The notes below the pieces were generated by a model. The model was not told the origin of the DNA. It worked only from the letters and a program-made list of their open reading frames with translations, and ran no database searches. This document shows, piece after piece, positions 45,418-53,763 of a stretch of 64,000 nucleotides of DNA. Each line of letters opens with the position of its first letter. Within the stretch, counting starts at the first letter, position 1. A program made the translations under genes and the position numbers. The stretch lies in the NCBI GenBank assembly GCA_036557705.1, contig DATBHB010000003.1:30848-94847 (forward strand). The letters run 5' to 3'. Origin of the DNA: VAZQ01 sp036557705 (GTDB taxonomy: Bacteria > Pseudomonadota > Alphaproteobacteria > Rhizobiales > Xanthobacteraceae).

Positions 45418-46530
45418 ATGAAGCGAGCTTCTCCAAGTATTGCCGCGATCATTCTGGCGTTGGCTGCGTCCGCTCCTGCGTTCCCGCAGGACCATCCCGC
45501 GCCAACGGCGCAATCCGGTAAATTGAGCATGTACTGGATCGATACCGAGGGGGGTGCTGCCACGCTGATCGTGTCGCCGACCGGAGAATCGCTTTTGATC
45601 GATACCGGTTTTCCCGATGCCGACCGTGACGCCAAACGCATCTACAGCGCAGCCCGGCAGGCCGGCCTTGATCACATTGACCATCTCGTGATCAGTCACT
45701 GGCATCGCGACCACGAGGGCGGTCTCGCGGCCTTCGCCAAGATGATGCCCATCAGCAGATTCTACGATCACGGCGACACGGCTTCGCCGGAGGATCAGGG
45801 CCGGCTCGAAGACTACAGGGCGGTAGCCGGGAACAGGCGCGTCATCGTGAAGCCCGGCGACAAGATTCCCATGAAGGACCTCGATGTGCTGGTGGTCACC
45901 TCGGACCAGAAGCAGATCGCCAATCCGGTCAATGGCGGCGGACCCAATCCGTTGTGCGCGAACGCTCAGCGGATGGCTCCGGCAGCCCCCGAAAATCTCC
46001 GCACCGTGGGCGTGCTGCTCAGCTATAACAAGTTCACGTATCTCAATCTCGTCGATCTTGATTGGTATAAGGACATGGAACTCGCGTGTCCGATCAACAA
46101 GGTCGGCAAAGTCACCGTGTATCAGACCAGTCGCCATGGCGGCCTTGATGATGCCGGCTCGCCTCCGTTCCTCGGCGCGATCTCGCCGCAGGTCGTCATC
46201 GTCAACAATGGACCGCGCAAGGGCCTTGGCCAGACCGATAACCGCGCGAAGCCGATAGCGGACCCTCATTCGGCGCCCTATGAGCGGAATTCCTACCTGC
46301 GAATGGCGAAGCTGCCGGGGCTTGAAGATATCTGGCAGCAGCACCTGTCGCTTCTGGACAAGGACCCCAATCACAACACCGCCGAGAACATGATCGCAAA
46401 TGTGGAAGAAACGGCGGATTGCAAAGGAAACTGGATCAGCGCGTCGGTCGCTCCGGACGGCAAGTTCACAGTCGTCAATGGCCGCAACGGGTACAGCAAG
46501 AACTACGTGACGCGGCCTGCCAGCCAGTGA
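45418..46530 (+). CDS. Exported ComEC-like metallo-beta-lactamase-fold protein
   Basis: The protein is about 370 aa from the ATG at 45418 (GAGGAA just upstream); the frame extends back to 45241 into the previous gene. A signal peptide (RASPSIAAIILALAASAPAFPQD) precedes an MBL core that opens MYWIDTEGGAATLIV and has SHWHRDHEGG as the metal site, later the segments TSRHGGLDDAG and VIVNNGPRKG. The general plan resembles ComEC/Rec2-type MBL domains and uncharacterised exported hydrolases. The C-terminal region is Asn/Ser-rich. The substrate is unknown. Confidence 0.83.
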   Translation: MKRASPSIAAIILALAASAPAFPQDHPAPTAQSGKLSMYWIDTEGGAATLIVSPTGESLLIDTGFPDADRDAKRIYSAARQAGLDHIDHLVISHWHRDHEGGLAAFAKMMPISRFYDHGDTASPEDQGRLEDYRAVAGNRRVIVKPGDKIPMKDLDVLVVTSDQKQIANPVNGGGPNPLCANAQRMAPAAPENLRTVGVLLSYNKFTYLNLVDLDWYKDMELACPINKVGKVTVYQTSRHGGLDDAGSPPFLGAISPQVVIVNNGPRKGLGQTDNRAKPIADPHSAPYERNSYLRMAKLPGLEDIWQQHLSLLDKDPNHNTAENMIANVEETADCKGNWISASVAPDGKFTVVNGRNGYSKNYVTRPASQ

Positions 46531-46655
46531 AACCAGGCGGCTGCCTTGGAACGCTAGCTCGCCGGAGCGTCGCTTGACCCAAATGCCTGCGAGAAATGGA
46601 CGGGGCCGGGCAGCGCAGGTGTCGACAAAGTTTCTGACCGCAATTTCAACAAAAG

Positions 46656-46683
46656 AAAAGGCGAGCGAAATGCCCGCCTTTTG
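46656..46683. terminator. Bidirectional terminator between convergent genes
   Basis: AAAAGGCGAGC pairs with GCCCGCCTTTT around a short loop, with A and T runs on both sides. It lies between the MBL-fold gene and the convergent small exported protein gene, so it can stop transcription from either side. Confidence 0.65.
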
Positions 46684-46700
46684 CTTCGATCACCTGTCGT

Positions 46701-46964
46701 TTAATAGTGGTGATGCCTGACGACCCTGTGGTGACGCACTATGACCCCAGGTGTATATCCATAAGCCCGATACCCGCGCATGCCGTGAGCCGTACGAGAC
46801 CAAACAGACGGGGTAGCCCGCTGACCGTTATTTTCCCGAATACCTTGAGTTTGGAACTCAGACCCAGGCTGAGCCAGCGCCATTCCAGTTCCGGCCAGGA
46901 GTCCGACTGTCGAGCCGACCAAAACTGCGCTTCTCAAACCGTCTCTCACCATTCTGCTCAACAT
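46701..46964 (-). CDS. Small exported protein with His-rich tail, function unknown
   Basis: The protein is about 87 aa from the ATG at 46964, which has GAAGGAG eight bases upstream; the frame extends to 47114 without support. A signal peptide or single helix (RSAVLVGSTVGLLAGTGMALA) is followed by a short polar segment, then YRAYGYTPGVIVRHHRVVRHHHY. The His/Arg-rich end could bind metals or acidic polymers. I do not recognise the family; its size, signal and strong start make it a likely real gene. Confidence 0.65.
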   Translation of the reverse strand: MLSRMVRDGLRSAVLVGSTVGLLAGTGMALAQPGSEFQTQGIRENNGQRATPSVWSRTAHGMRGYRAYGYTPGVIVRHHRVVRHHHY

Positions 46965-47185
46965 CGTAATTGCTCCTTCTTTACGATCCAGCCTGAGGTC
47001 AACAAGCTTTAAGCAGGAGGGTTGCGATCCTGCTTTCAATTTAACGTCTTCACGACTGAGTGAGGGTTCAAGCTGATGTGGAACGGTTCGGTCTGACAGC
47101 CGTGCTATGCCCATCCGCAGGGCAGGCCAGACGTTTCCTTGCGATCATCGTCTCGGTATATCAGTCGCCGGTTGGAGAGCGCGCG

Positions 47186-48001
47186 ATGTCTGACATGCGG
47201 CTGATCGTGGCGGGTGCCGGCGGACGTATGGGACGCACTCTCATCCACGCCATTGCGGCGACTGATGGCGTCGCGCTCGCGGGCGCCGTCGACGCGCCGG
47301 GCGCGGCGGTGATCGGCCGCGATGCCGGCGAGCTCGCGGGGCTCGGCCGTAACGGCATCCCGGTCGCGGCGGAGCTTGAGCCGATGCTCGCGACCGCGGA
47401 CGGGCTCCTCGACTTCACCGTCCCGGCTGCGACGATTGCGTTTGTGGAAATCGCTTCGCGGCAGGGCCGTGTCCACATCATCGGCACGACGGGATTGTCC
47501 GGCGAAAACGAGCGACTGATTGCGCAAGCCGCAAAACGCGCGATCATCGTCAAATCCGGCAACATGAGCCTGGGAGTGAACCTGCTTGCTGCGCTGGTGA
47601 AGCGCGTCGCGGGCACCCTCGATGAAACTTTCGATATTGAAATCCTCGAAATGCACCACAACAAGAAAGTCGACGCACCCTCGGGCACGGCGCTGATGCT
47701 CGGACGCGCCGCAGCAGAAGGCCGCGGCATCGATCTGGCGCAGCACTCGGTCAGAGGCCGAGCCGGCGAGAATAGCCCGCGCTGCCCCGGCGAGATCTCC
47801 TTTGCGGCGCTGCGCGGCGGCACCGTGGTTGGCGATCATAGCGTGATCTTTGCCGGCACCGCCGAGCGGCTGGAGCTGGTGCACCGGGCGGAGGACCGCA
47901 TGATCTTCGCGCGCGGCGCCCTCAAGGCCGCGCTCTGGGCCCGCAGTCAGAAGCCCGGCCTCTATTCGATGGCCGATGTGCTTGGGTTGAGCGACATGTG
48001 A
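47186..48001 (+). CDS. dapB: 4-hydroxy-tetrahydrodipicolinate reductase
   Basis: The protein is about 271 aa from the ATG at 47186; earlier in-frame starts have no support. The Rossmann motif VAGAGGRMGR (residues 8-17) binds NAD(P)H. The conserved E-x-HH-x-KKVDAPSGTA region (residues about 152-165, EMHHNKKVDAPSGTA) holds the catalytic His and Lys, and the C-terminal family end is present. It makes tetrahydrodipicolinate in the lysine and diaminopimelate pathway. In Hyphomicrobiales it is commonly near a phosphoglycerate mutase gene, as here with about 2 kb of inserted toxin-antitoxin genes between. Confidence 0.97.
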   Translation: MSDMRLIVAGAGGRMGRTLIHAIAATDGVALAGAVDAPGAAVIGRDAGELAGLGRNGIPVAAELEPMLATADGLLDFTVPAATIAFVEIASRQGRVHIIGTTGLSGENERLIAQAAKRAIIVKSGNMSLGVNLLAALVKRVAGTLDETFDIEILEMHHNKKVDAPSGTALMLGRAAAEGRGIDLAQHSVRGRAGENSPRCPGEISFAALRGGTVVGDHSVIFAGTAERLELVHRAEDRMIFARGALKAALWARSQKPGLYSMADVLGLSDM

Positions 48002-48122
48002 TAGCCGGGCGAGCACCTCAGAGTGACGGCGCGAAGAAGTTGTCCGCCGCTAGACACGTGACCCAGCTTGGTTTCCGCGGCTTTTCGAACCAGCGTGTCT
48101 CTGCGAATAAAAGTTATCTTCG

Positions 48123-48527
48123 TCATCCAGCCGAAAGCAGGCGTGCGGCTTCTCCTCTCGCCTGCATCAGCTTAACAGCTTTCTTGTCGAAGGAAACGAA
48201 GGTTTCAGCGCCGAGCCAACTGCCTTCATAGGCGATAGCGCCGTCGGCAAAATCGCCGCCTCCCTCCATTTGCGCCAGACCTGCTTCCGCTGCAGGCCGA
48301 TTCACAACTACGTTCGCGCCGTCGATCAAACGCCGAATCGCCTGCGCGATTGCGGCGGACGGGATCTCATAACCTCGCGAGAGCACCCACACCAACTCGC
48401 AGAGGGACGGGATCGCCAACGCGACAACCTCCGCTCTCGCCAATTCCGCCTGGGCAATTCTGCTTTGCCGCGGATCGTGGCCGATGATGGCGCGAATGAG
48501 GACGTTGGTATCGGCGGCGATTTTCAT
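48123..48527 (-). CDS. vapC: VapC-type PIN-domain toxin
   Basis: The 134-aa protein is a PIN-domain ribonuclease with the expected acidic residues: Asp6 in AADTNVLIRA, Glu in SLCELVWVL, and Asp in DFADGAIAY, followed by a FVSFDKKAV end. As a toxin it would cleave initiator tRNA or rRNA. Its start overlaps the stop of the AbrB-like antitoxin gene by four bases (ATGA), the usual arrangement of such modules. It lies convergent with dapB with about 120 bp between. Confidence 0.9.
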   Translation of the reverse strand: MKIAADTNVLIRAIIGHDPRQSRIAQAELARAEVVALAIPSLCELVWVLSRGYEIPSAAIAQAIRRLIDGANVVVNRPAAEAGLAQMEGGGDFADGAIAYEGSWLGAETFVSFDKKAVKLMQARGEAARLLSAG

Positions 48528-48775
48528 TTCTTTCCGGCCCAGCCCTGGCTGGTGATTTCGTTGATTTCCTCGATGGATAAGGATCGACCGCGCCTGCTCT
48601 TGAACATGTTGAAGACGTCCGAAATCTTGCCGCTTGGCCGCGCTGCCTTAATCTCGATTCGACCCCCAGGAAGCGGATCGACGACAATTCTCTCGCCCGG
48701 GTGCACGCCGAGGTGCTTCAGGAGCTCCTTACGCAGCGTCACCTGGCCTTTTGCCGTGACGGTCAATGTATCCAT
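48524..48775 (-). CDS. vapB: AbrB/MazE-like antitoxin of a VapBC-type module
   Basis: The 83-aa protein has an N-terminal SpoVT/AbrB swapped-hairpin domain (LTVTAKGQVTLRKELLKHLGVHPGERIVVDPLPGGRIEI) that binds DNA, and a C-terminal tail (SGKISDVFNMFKSRRGRSLSIEEINEIT) that binds and blocks the PIN toxin. The toxin gene follows with a four-base overlap. The module probably represses its own promoter, in the 48776-48966 region. Confidence 0.9.
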   Translation of the reverse strand: MDTLTVTAKGQVTLRKELLKHLGVHPGERIVVDPLPGGRIEIKAARPSGKISDVFNMFKSRRGRSLSIEEINEITSQGWAGKK

Positions 48776-48966
48776 CGCTGGCCTCTCGCATTTGGGATGC
48801 GGATGTAAGGTAAAACAGCCTTACATTCAAGAACCGGGTCGCCAGAGGAGCGAAGTATCTCAGGCGCATTCTGCGTGATGCACGCGGAACACCGGAACTG
48901 GCGCGGGGCAATCTCGAAGCGGATAGGGTGGCTGCAACGCGTTCCGCCGTGGCGGAGAGGCGCCCG

Positions 48967-49488
48967 TCATGACTGCAGCATCCTCTCGATGACATGCATG
49001 GGCAGCACCAATCGCGTCGAATCCGGCAGGCGCACGAACCCATTGCCCTCGTAGAAAGCAGCGGCGCGCTCGTTGATCGCGTCAACGACCAGCATCGACG
49101 AGCCGACGGTCGAGGCCGACGCGTAAGCGCGGCGCACGGCGTCAGCGAGAAGGAGCGCGCCCAGGCGCTCCCCTTGCCTTGCTGCTGAGATCGCTAGCCG
49201 TCCGAGAAGCGTGGCGCTCACCAGGGGGTAGCGCGGTAAGAGCTTGCGGGCAGCGGCAGGAATATCACCCTGCGGCAGCCCTGTTGCGCAGAGCGTGTAA
49301 TAGCCGAGCACGGTCTTCGGGTTCCCGATGTCCACGAGGATGAAGACTCCATTCGCCTTGCGCCGGATGTCCTGGTTCGCCTGCGTCCGCAGATAGCGGT
49401 CGAGACTGTCGACCCCACACGAGAAGCCGTTGCGATCGTGATGAGGCGCGAGCGGCTCGATCTTGAGGTCCGGTCGGGACGTTGCCAT
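48967..49488 (-). CDS. GNAT-family toxin (TacT-like, aminoacyl-tRNA acetyltransferase)
   Basis: The 173-aa protein opens with EPLAPHHDRNGFSCGVDSLDRYLRTQANQDIRR, typical of TacT-type GNAT toxins. It has a GNAT motif A region (RLAISAARQGERLGALLLADAVRRA) that binds acetyl-CoA, and ends with AFYEGNGFVRLPDSTRLVLPMHVIERML. Such toxins acetylate the amino group of charged tRNAs and stop translation. The antitoxin gene ends 3 bp upstream. The motif A is slightly unusual (RQGERLG rather than Q/R-x2-G-x-G/A). Confidence 0.9.
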   Translation of the reverse strand: MATSRPDLKIEPLAPHHDRNGFSCGVDSLDRYLRTQANQDIRRKANGVFILVDIGNPKTVLGYYTLCATGLPQGDIPAAARKLLPRYPLVSATLLGRLAISAARQGERLGALLLADAVRRAYASASTVGSSMLVVDAINERAAAFYEGNGFVRLPDSTRLVLPMHVIERMLQS

Positions 49489-49491
49489 CCT

Positions 49492-49812
49492 TTATGAGGC
49501 GACGCGCCGCTTGTGGTCGGCGAGCGCGCGCCTAAGCCGCTCGCTCGGCTCCGGCGGATCGATCAGCACGTCGAAGAACGCCTGCCGATCACGGTCAGAC
49601 AGCACGAGCGTCTCATGCTCGGTAATCGTCCGGCGCGCAGTATTGGCGAGCGCGGTCACGCAGAAGTCGCTCACCTTGCGGCGTGACAGATAGGCGGCGC
49701 GCTCGATTAGATCCTTGGTCTCTTCGTCAATCCTGAATCCGAGCCGTTCGATCCGGCCCGGCAGGTCCCGTTTGGTTTTGGCGTGCTTGCGCAGCATGGA
49801 GCTGTTCCACAT
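49492..49812 (-). CDS. DUF1778/TacA-like ribbon-helix-helix antitoxin
   Basis: The product is about 106 aa from the ATG at 49812; an in-frame ATG at 49797 is an alternative. The N-terminal RHH domain (LGFRIDEETKDLIERAAYLSRRKVSDFCVTALANTARRTITEHETL) matches the DUF1778 family, and the C-terminal segment LVLSDRDRQAFFDVLIDPPEPSERLRRALAD is the toxin-binding tail. It neutralises the GNAT toxin and represses the operon; the complex usually binds a palindrome near the promoter. Such a palindrome is present 13 bp upstream (49825-49839). Confidence 0.9.
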   Translation of the reverse strand: MWNSSMLRKHAKTKRDLPGRIERLGFRIDEETKDLIERAAYLSRRKVSDFCVTALANTARRTITEHETLVLSDRDRQAFFDVLIDPPEPSERLRRALADHKRRVAS

Positions 49813-49824
49813 AAAATCTCGTTT

Positions 49825-49839
49825 ACGTACAATGTACGT
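49825..49839. promoter_or_regulatory. Probable operator of the TacAT-like module
   Basis: ACGTACA-A-TGTACGT is a perfect 7-bp inverted repeat around one base, 13 bp upstream of the antitoxin ATG at 49812. Palindromes at this position are the usual binding site of ribbon-helix-helix antitoxins such as TacA. Flanking GTTTAC and GTAAAC (49821-49826 and about 49846-49851) add an outer, partly symmetrical element. Confidence 0.65.
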
Positions 49840-49919
49840 CATTCGGGTAAACAATGCAAGTCTTTGCGGCCGCTCAGCCCGGTTCGAGTGGGAGCGCCTG
49901 AGCCGGTACTCGCCTCAGC

Positions 49920-51473
49920 CTAGGCGCGGGCTTTTTGGCGCTCCGGCGCAGTGCTGCGCAGGAGTGAGACGCCGCTCATCTCCTTGGGCTGCGGCAATCC
50001 CATCAGGGCGAGGAGCGTCGGCGCGATGTCGGCGAGACGGCCGTCTGCGATCTCGACATTGCCGCCGCCCGTCAGCAGCACCGGAACCGGATTGGTGGTG
50101 TGGGCGGTATGCGGGCCGCCGGTTTCGGGGTCGCGCATCAATTCGCAATTGCCGTGGTCGGCGGTGACGAGGAGCGCGCCGCCGACGCCGCCGATCGCGT
50201 CCGCGATACGTCCAAGCGCGCTGTCGACCGCTTCCACCGCCTTGATCGCGGCCGGCAGACTGCCGGTATGGCCGACCATGTCGGGGTTCGCGTAATTGAG
50301 CACGATCAGGTCGTACTTGTCGGAATCGATGGCGGCCACTACCCGGTCGGTTAATTCCGGCGCCGACATTTCCGGCTTGAGATCGTAGGTCGCGACCTTG
50401 GGCGAGGGCACCAGGATGCGGTCTTCTCCCGGATAGGGCTCTTCGCGCCCGCCATTGAGGAAGTAAGTGACGTGCGGGTATTTCTCGGTTTCCGCCGCGC
50501 GCAGCTGAGTGCGTCCGGCGCCGGCGACGATCTCGCCGAGAATCTTGGTCAGCGGCTGCGGCGCAAAGATCGCCCGCATGAACGCGCTTAGTTCCTCGCT
50601 GTATTCCGTCATCCCGGCCGCGCAGGCGATGGCCGGAACGCGCCCGCGCGCAAAACCCGTAAACGCCGGGTCGAGAATTGCGGTCAGGACTTCGCGCACG
50701 CGGTCGGCGCGGAAATTGAAAGAGAGCACGCCGTCGCCGTCGCGCATGCCCGGATAATCCCCGACCACGGTGGGCACGATGAACTCGTCATAGGTCTTGT
50801 GCGCATAGGCATCGGCGACCACTGCGGCCGCGCTCGCGAAACGTGGACCTTCCGCCAGCACCATCGCCGAATAGGCTTTGGCGATGCGATCCCAGCGCTT
50901 GTCGCGGTCCATGGCAAAATAGCGCCCGCACACCGTCGCGATCGTTGTGGACGGCGGCAGCGCTGCCGTGAACTCCGCGACTGCCTCGCCGGCCGATTGC
51001 GGGGGAGTATCGCGCCCGTCGGTCCAGACGTGAATGCATGTCGGCACGCCTGCCGCCGACAGAATGCGGGCGAGCCCGACCGCGTGGTTCTGATGTGAAT
51101 GCACGCCCCCCGGCGAGACGAGCCCCATGAGGTGACAGCGGCCGCGTCCCTTGAGGCAAGCGATGAATTCCTGCAATGCCGGCTCTCTTTCGATGTCGCC
51201 GGTTTCGATGGCCTCGCTGATGCGCGGCAGGTCCTGCACGACCACCCGACCCGCACCGATATTGAGATGGCCGACCTCGGAATTGCCCATCTGTCCGGCA
51301 GGCAGCCCAACATCCTTGCCGGATGTGCGCAGCAGGGCATGCGGGGAGCCTGCCCAGAGCCGATCGAAATTGGGCGTGCGGGCTTGATGCACCGCGTTGT
51401 CGGCGGCCTCATCGCGCCAGCCCCAGCCGTCGAGGATTGCCAACATCACCGGGCGCCGCTGTTGCACGCTCAC
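49920..51473 (-). CDS. gpmI: 2,3-bisphosphoglycerate-independent phosphoglycerate mutase
   Basis: The 517-aa protein has the alkaline-phosphatase-fold plan: LAILDGWGWRDE with its Asp metal ligand, the phosphoserine loop GNSEVGHLNIGAGR, the GGVHSHQNH substrate segment and VTADHGNCELM near the end. It interconverts 3- and 2-phosphoglycerate in glycolysis using two Mn ions. Many related alphaproteobacteria carry the cofactor-dependent gpmA near dapB, so the presence of gpmI in this spot is a difference worth noting. Confidence 0.97.
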   Translation of the reverse strand: MSVQQRRPVMLAILDGWGWRDEAADNAVHQARTPNFDRLWAGSPHALLRTSGKDVGLPAGQMGNSEVGHLNIGAGRVVVQDLPRISEAIETGDIEREPALQEFIACLKGRGRCHLMGLVSPGGVHSHQNHAVGLARILSAAGVPTCIHVWTDGRDTPPQSAGEAVAEFTAALPPSTTIATVCGRYFAMDRDKRWDRIAKAYSAMVLAEGPRFASAAAVVADAYAHKTYDEFIVPTVVGDYPGMRDGDGVLSFNFRADRVREVLTAILDPAFTGFARGRVPAIACAAGMTEYSEELSAFMRAIFAPQPLTKILGEIVAGAGRTQLRAAETEKYPHVTYFLNGGREEPYPGEDRILVPSPKVATYDLKPEMSAPELTDRVVAAIDSDKYDLIVLNYANPDMVGHTGSLPAAIKAVEAVDSALGRIADAIGGVGGALLVTADHGNCELMRDPETGGPHTAHTTNPVPVLLTGGGNVEIADGRLADIAPTLLALMGLPQPKEMSGVSLLRSTAPERQKARA

Positions 51474-51500
51474 CTCCGCGAAATAACGTATTGGGTCGTA

Positions 51501-51657
51501 GGGTGGGCAAAATCGCCCCGCAAGCCGTTTCGATTCAGCACGACGTTAGGTCGATTTTGCCCACGCGGTCGACTTCTGCGATAGACGACCGCGTAGGCAA
51601 AGGCGGGCAAGAGCTCTGCACAATCTCTTGGTTATCGTAACGCGCCTTTGCCCACCC
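51501..51657. mobile_element. MITE-like palindromic element upstream of gpmI
   Basis: Outer inverted repeats GGGTGGGCAAA (51501-51511) and TTTGCCCACCC (51647-51657) bound a 157-bp block with three inner hairpins: a 13-bp pair (51503-51515 with 51552-51564), a 9-bp pair (51563-51571 with 51586-51594) and a 10-bp pair (51596-51605 with 51643-51652). It fills the gap between gpmI and the DUF2244 gene. No target-site duplication could be defined by eye. It could equally be a composite repeat that forms RNA hairpins at the DUF2244 3' end. Confidence 0.65.
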
Positions 51658-51663
51658 ACAGGT

Positions 51664-52194
51664 TTATTCGAACACGGTTCGGGTAGGTCCCCGCCGGGCT
51701 TGCGCCAGCGCGCCCGACAAGGCGAGCGCAAAGCTTTCCTTTTCCCTGGCGCCAAGAAAGCCGGCGATCGGCAGCCTGCGTCCATGCGAGACCAGGAACA
51801 GCCGCTCAATACCGAATTCCTCGTGCTCGTCGCGATCAAGCCGCACCCATACCGGATTGAGCGTCCATTGCCGCATTCGCCCATGGTGGCTCACTTTGCG
51901 CACGGTGAGTTCGGATGCCGTGACGATCACCTGCTCATAGGCGCGCGCCGAGCGGTAATTAGCGCGGAACGCCCAGTAAACGAGGAGCACATCGAGCCCG
52001 AAGAACCCGAATACCGGCCACGCGCCGGCCATGAGGAACATAACCCCGGACGCGAAGCTCGCGCTGCCCAGCACCAGCATGAAAATGAGGAAGCCAGTGG
52101 GGCTAAGCGAGCGATGCGGTGTGATGACTGCCGAAAAGATCGTGGGCTCAGGCGGCGGTTCGGGAGTCCGGTCGAGGCTGTTGTCGGTATTCAT
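51664..52194 (-). CDS. DUF2244 domain membrane protein
   Basis: The protein is 176 aa from the ATG at 52194; the long open frame upstream is antisense to nth. The DUF2244 family segments are visible (HRSLSPTGFLIFMLVLGSASFASGVMFLMAGAWPVFGFFGLDVLLVYWAFRANYRSARAYE), giving two transmembrane helices with a cytoplasmic C-terminal domain. The function of DUF2244 proteins is not established. It is divergent from nth with about 20 bp between the two starts, so they share a promoter region. This DUF2244-nth pairing is common in Hyphomicrobiales. Confidence 0.9.
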   Translation of the reverse strand: MNTDNSLDRTPEPPPEPTIFSAVITPHRSLSPTGFLIFMLVLGSASFASGVMFLMAGAWPVFGFFGLDVLLVYWAFRANYRSARAYEQVIVTASELTVRKVSHHGRMRQWTLNPVWVRLDRDEHEEFGIERLFLVSHGRRLPIAGFLGAREKESFALALSGALAQARRGPTRTVFE

Positions 52195-52215
52195 GGGGGT
52201 CAATATACAGAACGC

Positions 52216-52989
52216 ATGGCGCGCACGACAGTTCGCAAGAAGGTCCGGCAAAGGTTGAAAAAGGCGCGCGCCGGCAGGGCAGCGACCGTCGAAGGCCCGA
52301 AACAACGCTCCCTGGCGGACAAAGAAGCAGCAGCAGGCGCGCTGCCGCAATGGACCGGGGCGGAAATCGTAGAGGCCTTCCGCCGCTTTCACGCTGCCGA
52401 GCCGGAGCCCGAAGGCGAACTGGAGCACGTCGATCCCTATACGCTTCTGATCGCGGTCGTGCTCTCGGCGCAGGCCACCGATGCCGGCGTCAACCGCGCA
52501 ACGCCCACGCTGTTTGCAGTCGCCAACACGCCGGAGAAGATGGTCAGGCTCGGCGAAGCGAAACTGCGCGATTACATCAAGACGATCGGGCTGTTTAACA
52601 CCAAGGCGAAAAATATCATTGCGCTGTCGAAAACACTCGTCGAGGAATATGGCGGCAACGTCCCACCCTCGCGCGAGGCCTTGGAGGCGCTGCCGGGCGT
52701 CGGCCGAAAGACCGCAAACGTGGTTCTCAACGTGGCTTTCGGCGAGCCGACGATTGCAGTCGATACCCACATTTTTCGCGTTGCCAACCGCACCGGCCTC
52801 GCCACCGGCAAGACGCCGTTCGACGTCGAGCAGAAATTGCTGGCGATCGTTCCGGATCGATACAAACGTCACGCCCATCATTGGCTTATCCTGCACGGCC
52901 GCTATGTGTGCACGGCGCGCCGGCCGGCTTGCGAGAAATGCATCATCGCGGATCTCTGCAAATGGCCGGCCAAAACTGTTGCGGCGTGA
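52216..52989 (+). CDS. nth: Endonuclease III
   Basis: The protein is about 257 aa from the ATG at 52216. It has the helix-hairpin-helix LPGVGRKTANVVL with the catalytic Lys, the catalytic Asp in VDTHIFRV, and the C-terminal [4Fe-4S] cluster motif C-x6-C-x2-C-x5-C (CTARRPACEKCIIADLC). It removes oxidised pyrimidines and cuts the abasic site in base excision repair. The N-terminal 45 residues are an extra basic extension compared with E. coli Nth. The convergent EI24 gene ends one base after the stop codon. Confidence 0.97.
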   Translation: MARTTVRKKVRQRLKKARAGRAATVEGPKQRSLADKEAAAGALPQWTGAEIVEAFRRFHAAEPEPEGELEHVDPYTLLIAVVLSAQATDAGVNRATPTLFAVANTPEKMVRLGEAKLRDYIKTIGLFNTKAKNIIALSKTLVEEYGGNVPPSREALEALPGVGRKTANVVLNVAFGEPTIAVDTHIFRVANRTGLATGKTPFDVEQKLLAIVPDRYKRHAHHWLILHGRYVCTARRPACEKCIIADLCKWPAKTVAA

Positions 52990-53697
52990 TCAAGCCCGGC
53001 CGGCGATGCGCTTGTAGACATGAACCATGAAAGCCATACCGAAGAGCGGCGTCGCCAGGTTAACGACAGGAATGGACACGAAACCCGCAATGATCATCCC
53101 GGCAAGCAATACCCTGCCCGCATAAAGCTTGCGCAGCCGCTTCGCCTCTGCCGGAGGATGAAATCGCATCGCGGCGAGCTTGAAATATTCGCGGCCGAGC
53201 AGAAACGCGGTCGCGAAAAAGAAGATGAGCGCGCCGAAGCCGGCAAACAACATGAACGGCAGCGCGACCAGATAAACCCCGGCAGCAAGAAGCGCCGTTT
53301 CGACGCCTTGGACCAGCGCCAGCGCAAGCGGCAATGGGGTCCCAACGGGATCCGCTGGATAATGGCTGCGCTCCACTTCCAGCGCGATGTCATCGGCAAA
53401 GAAGCTCGCGACCAAGGCCGTCACCGCAGGCATCAGCAGCACCGATCCGGCCACGATGCCGACCGCAGCGGCAATCGATAGTACCTTGGCGAGGATCGCG
53501 AGCGGCGTTTCGCTCATGGGTCCAAGCGCGCCTTGAGCCCAGCGTTCGGCGTGATCGGCTAGCGAGATCAGCAGACGATCGAGGCCGACCCCAAGGAGCA
53601 CGATCAGTATCAAGGCGAGCCCGATCGACTTCACGAGCACGGCCCGGAACGGCTGCGAAAACATCTGCGACAGGGCTTTGAATAATGCGTCGAGCAT
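52990..53697 (-). CDS. EI24/CysZ-like integral membrane protein
   Basis: The 235-aa protein has four to six hydrophobic helices and the EI24-domain plan (LFKALSQMFSQPFRAVLVKSIGLALILIVLLGVG ... ERSHYPADP ... GFGALIFFFATAFLLGREYFKLAAMR). Relatives include CysZ, a sulfate uptake protein, but most alphaproteobacterial EI24 proteins have no known substrate. It is encoded beside nth in many Hyphomicrobiales. The sulfur modules elsewhere in the window are not close enough to argue for a sulfate role. Confidence 0.87.
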   Translation of the reverse strand: MLDALFKALSQMFSQPFRAVLVKSIGLALILIVLLGVGLDRLLISLADHAERWAQGALGPMSETPLAILAKVLSIAAAVGIVAGSVLLMPAVTALVASFFADDIALEVERSHYPADPVGTPLPLALALVQGVETALLAAGVYLVALPFMLFAGFGALIFFFATAFLLGREYFKLAAMRFHPPAEAKRLRKLYAGRVLLAGMIIAGFVSIPVVNLATPLFGMAFMVHVYKRIAGRA

Positions 53698-53763
53698 AGC
53701 GGAATCCGGGACAGACCGCCTAGGTTTGCAGCCTCCGACCCGTTAGGGCAATGTCGGTGGCGC

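Noticed and set aside
45307..46374. 355-codon minus-strand frame antisense to the second MBL-fold gene
   Set aside because: The plus strand carries SHWHRDH and a signal peptide; the minus frame has no recognisable domain.
52990..53697. CysZ as sulfate transporter supplying the sulfur modules
   Set aside because: EI24 proteins beside nth are common in Hyphomicrobiales without sulfur genes, so the link to CysDNC or Apr/Sat is not supported.
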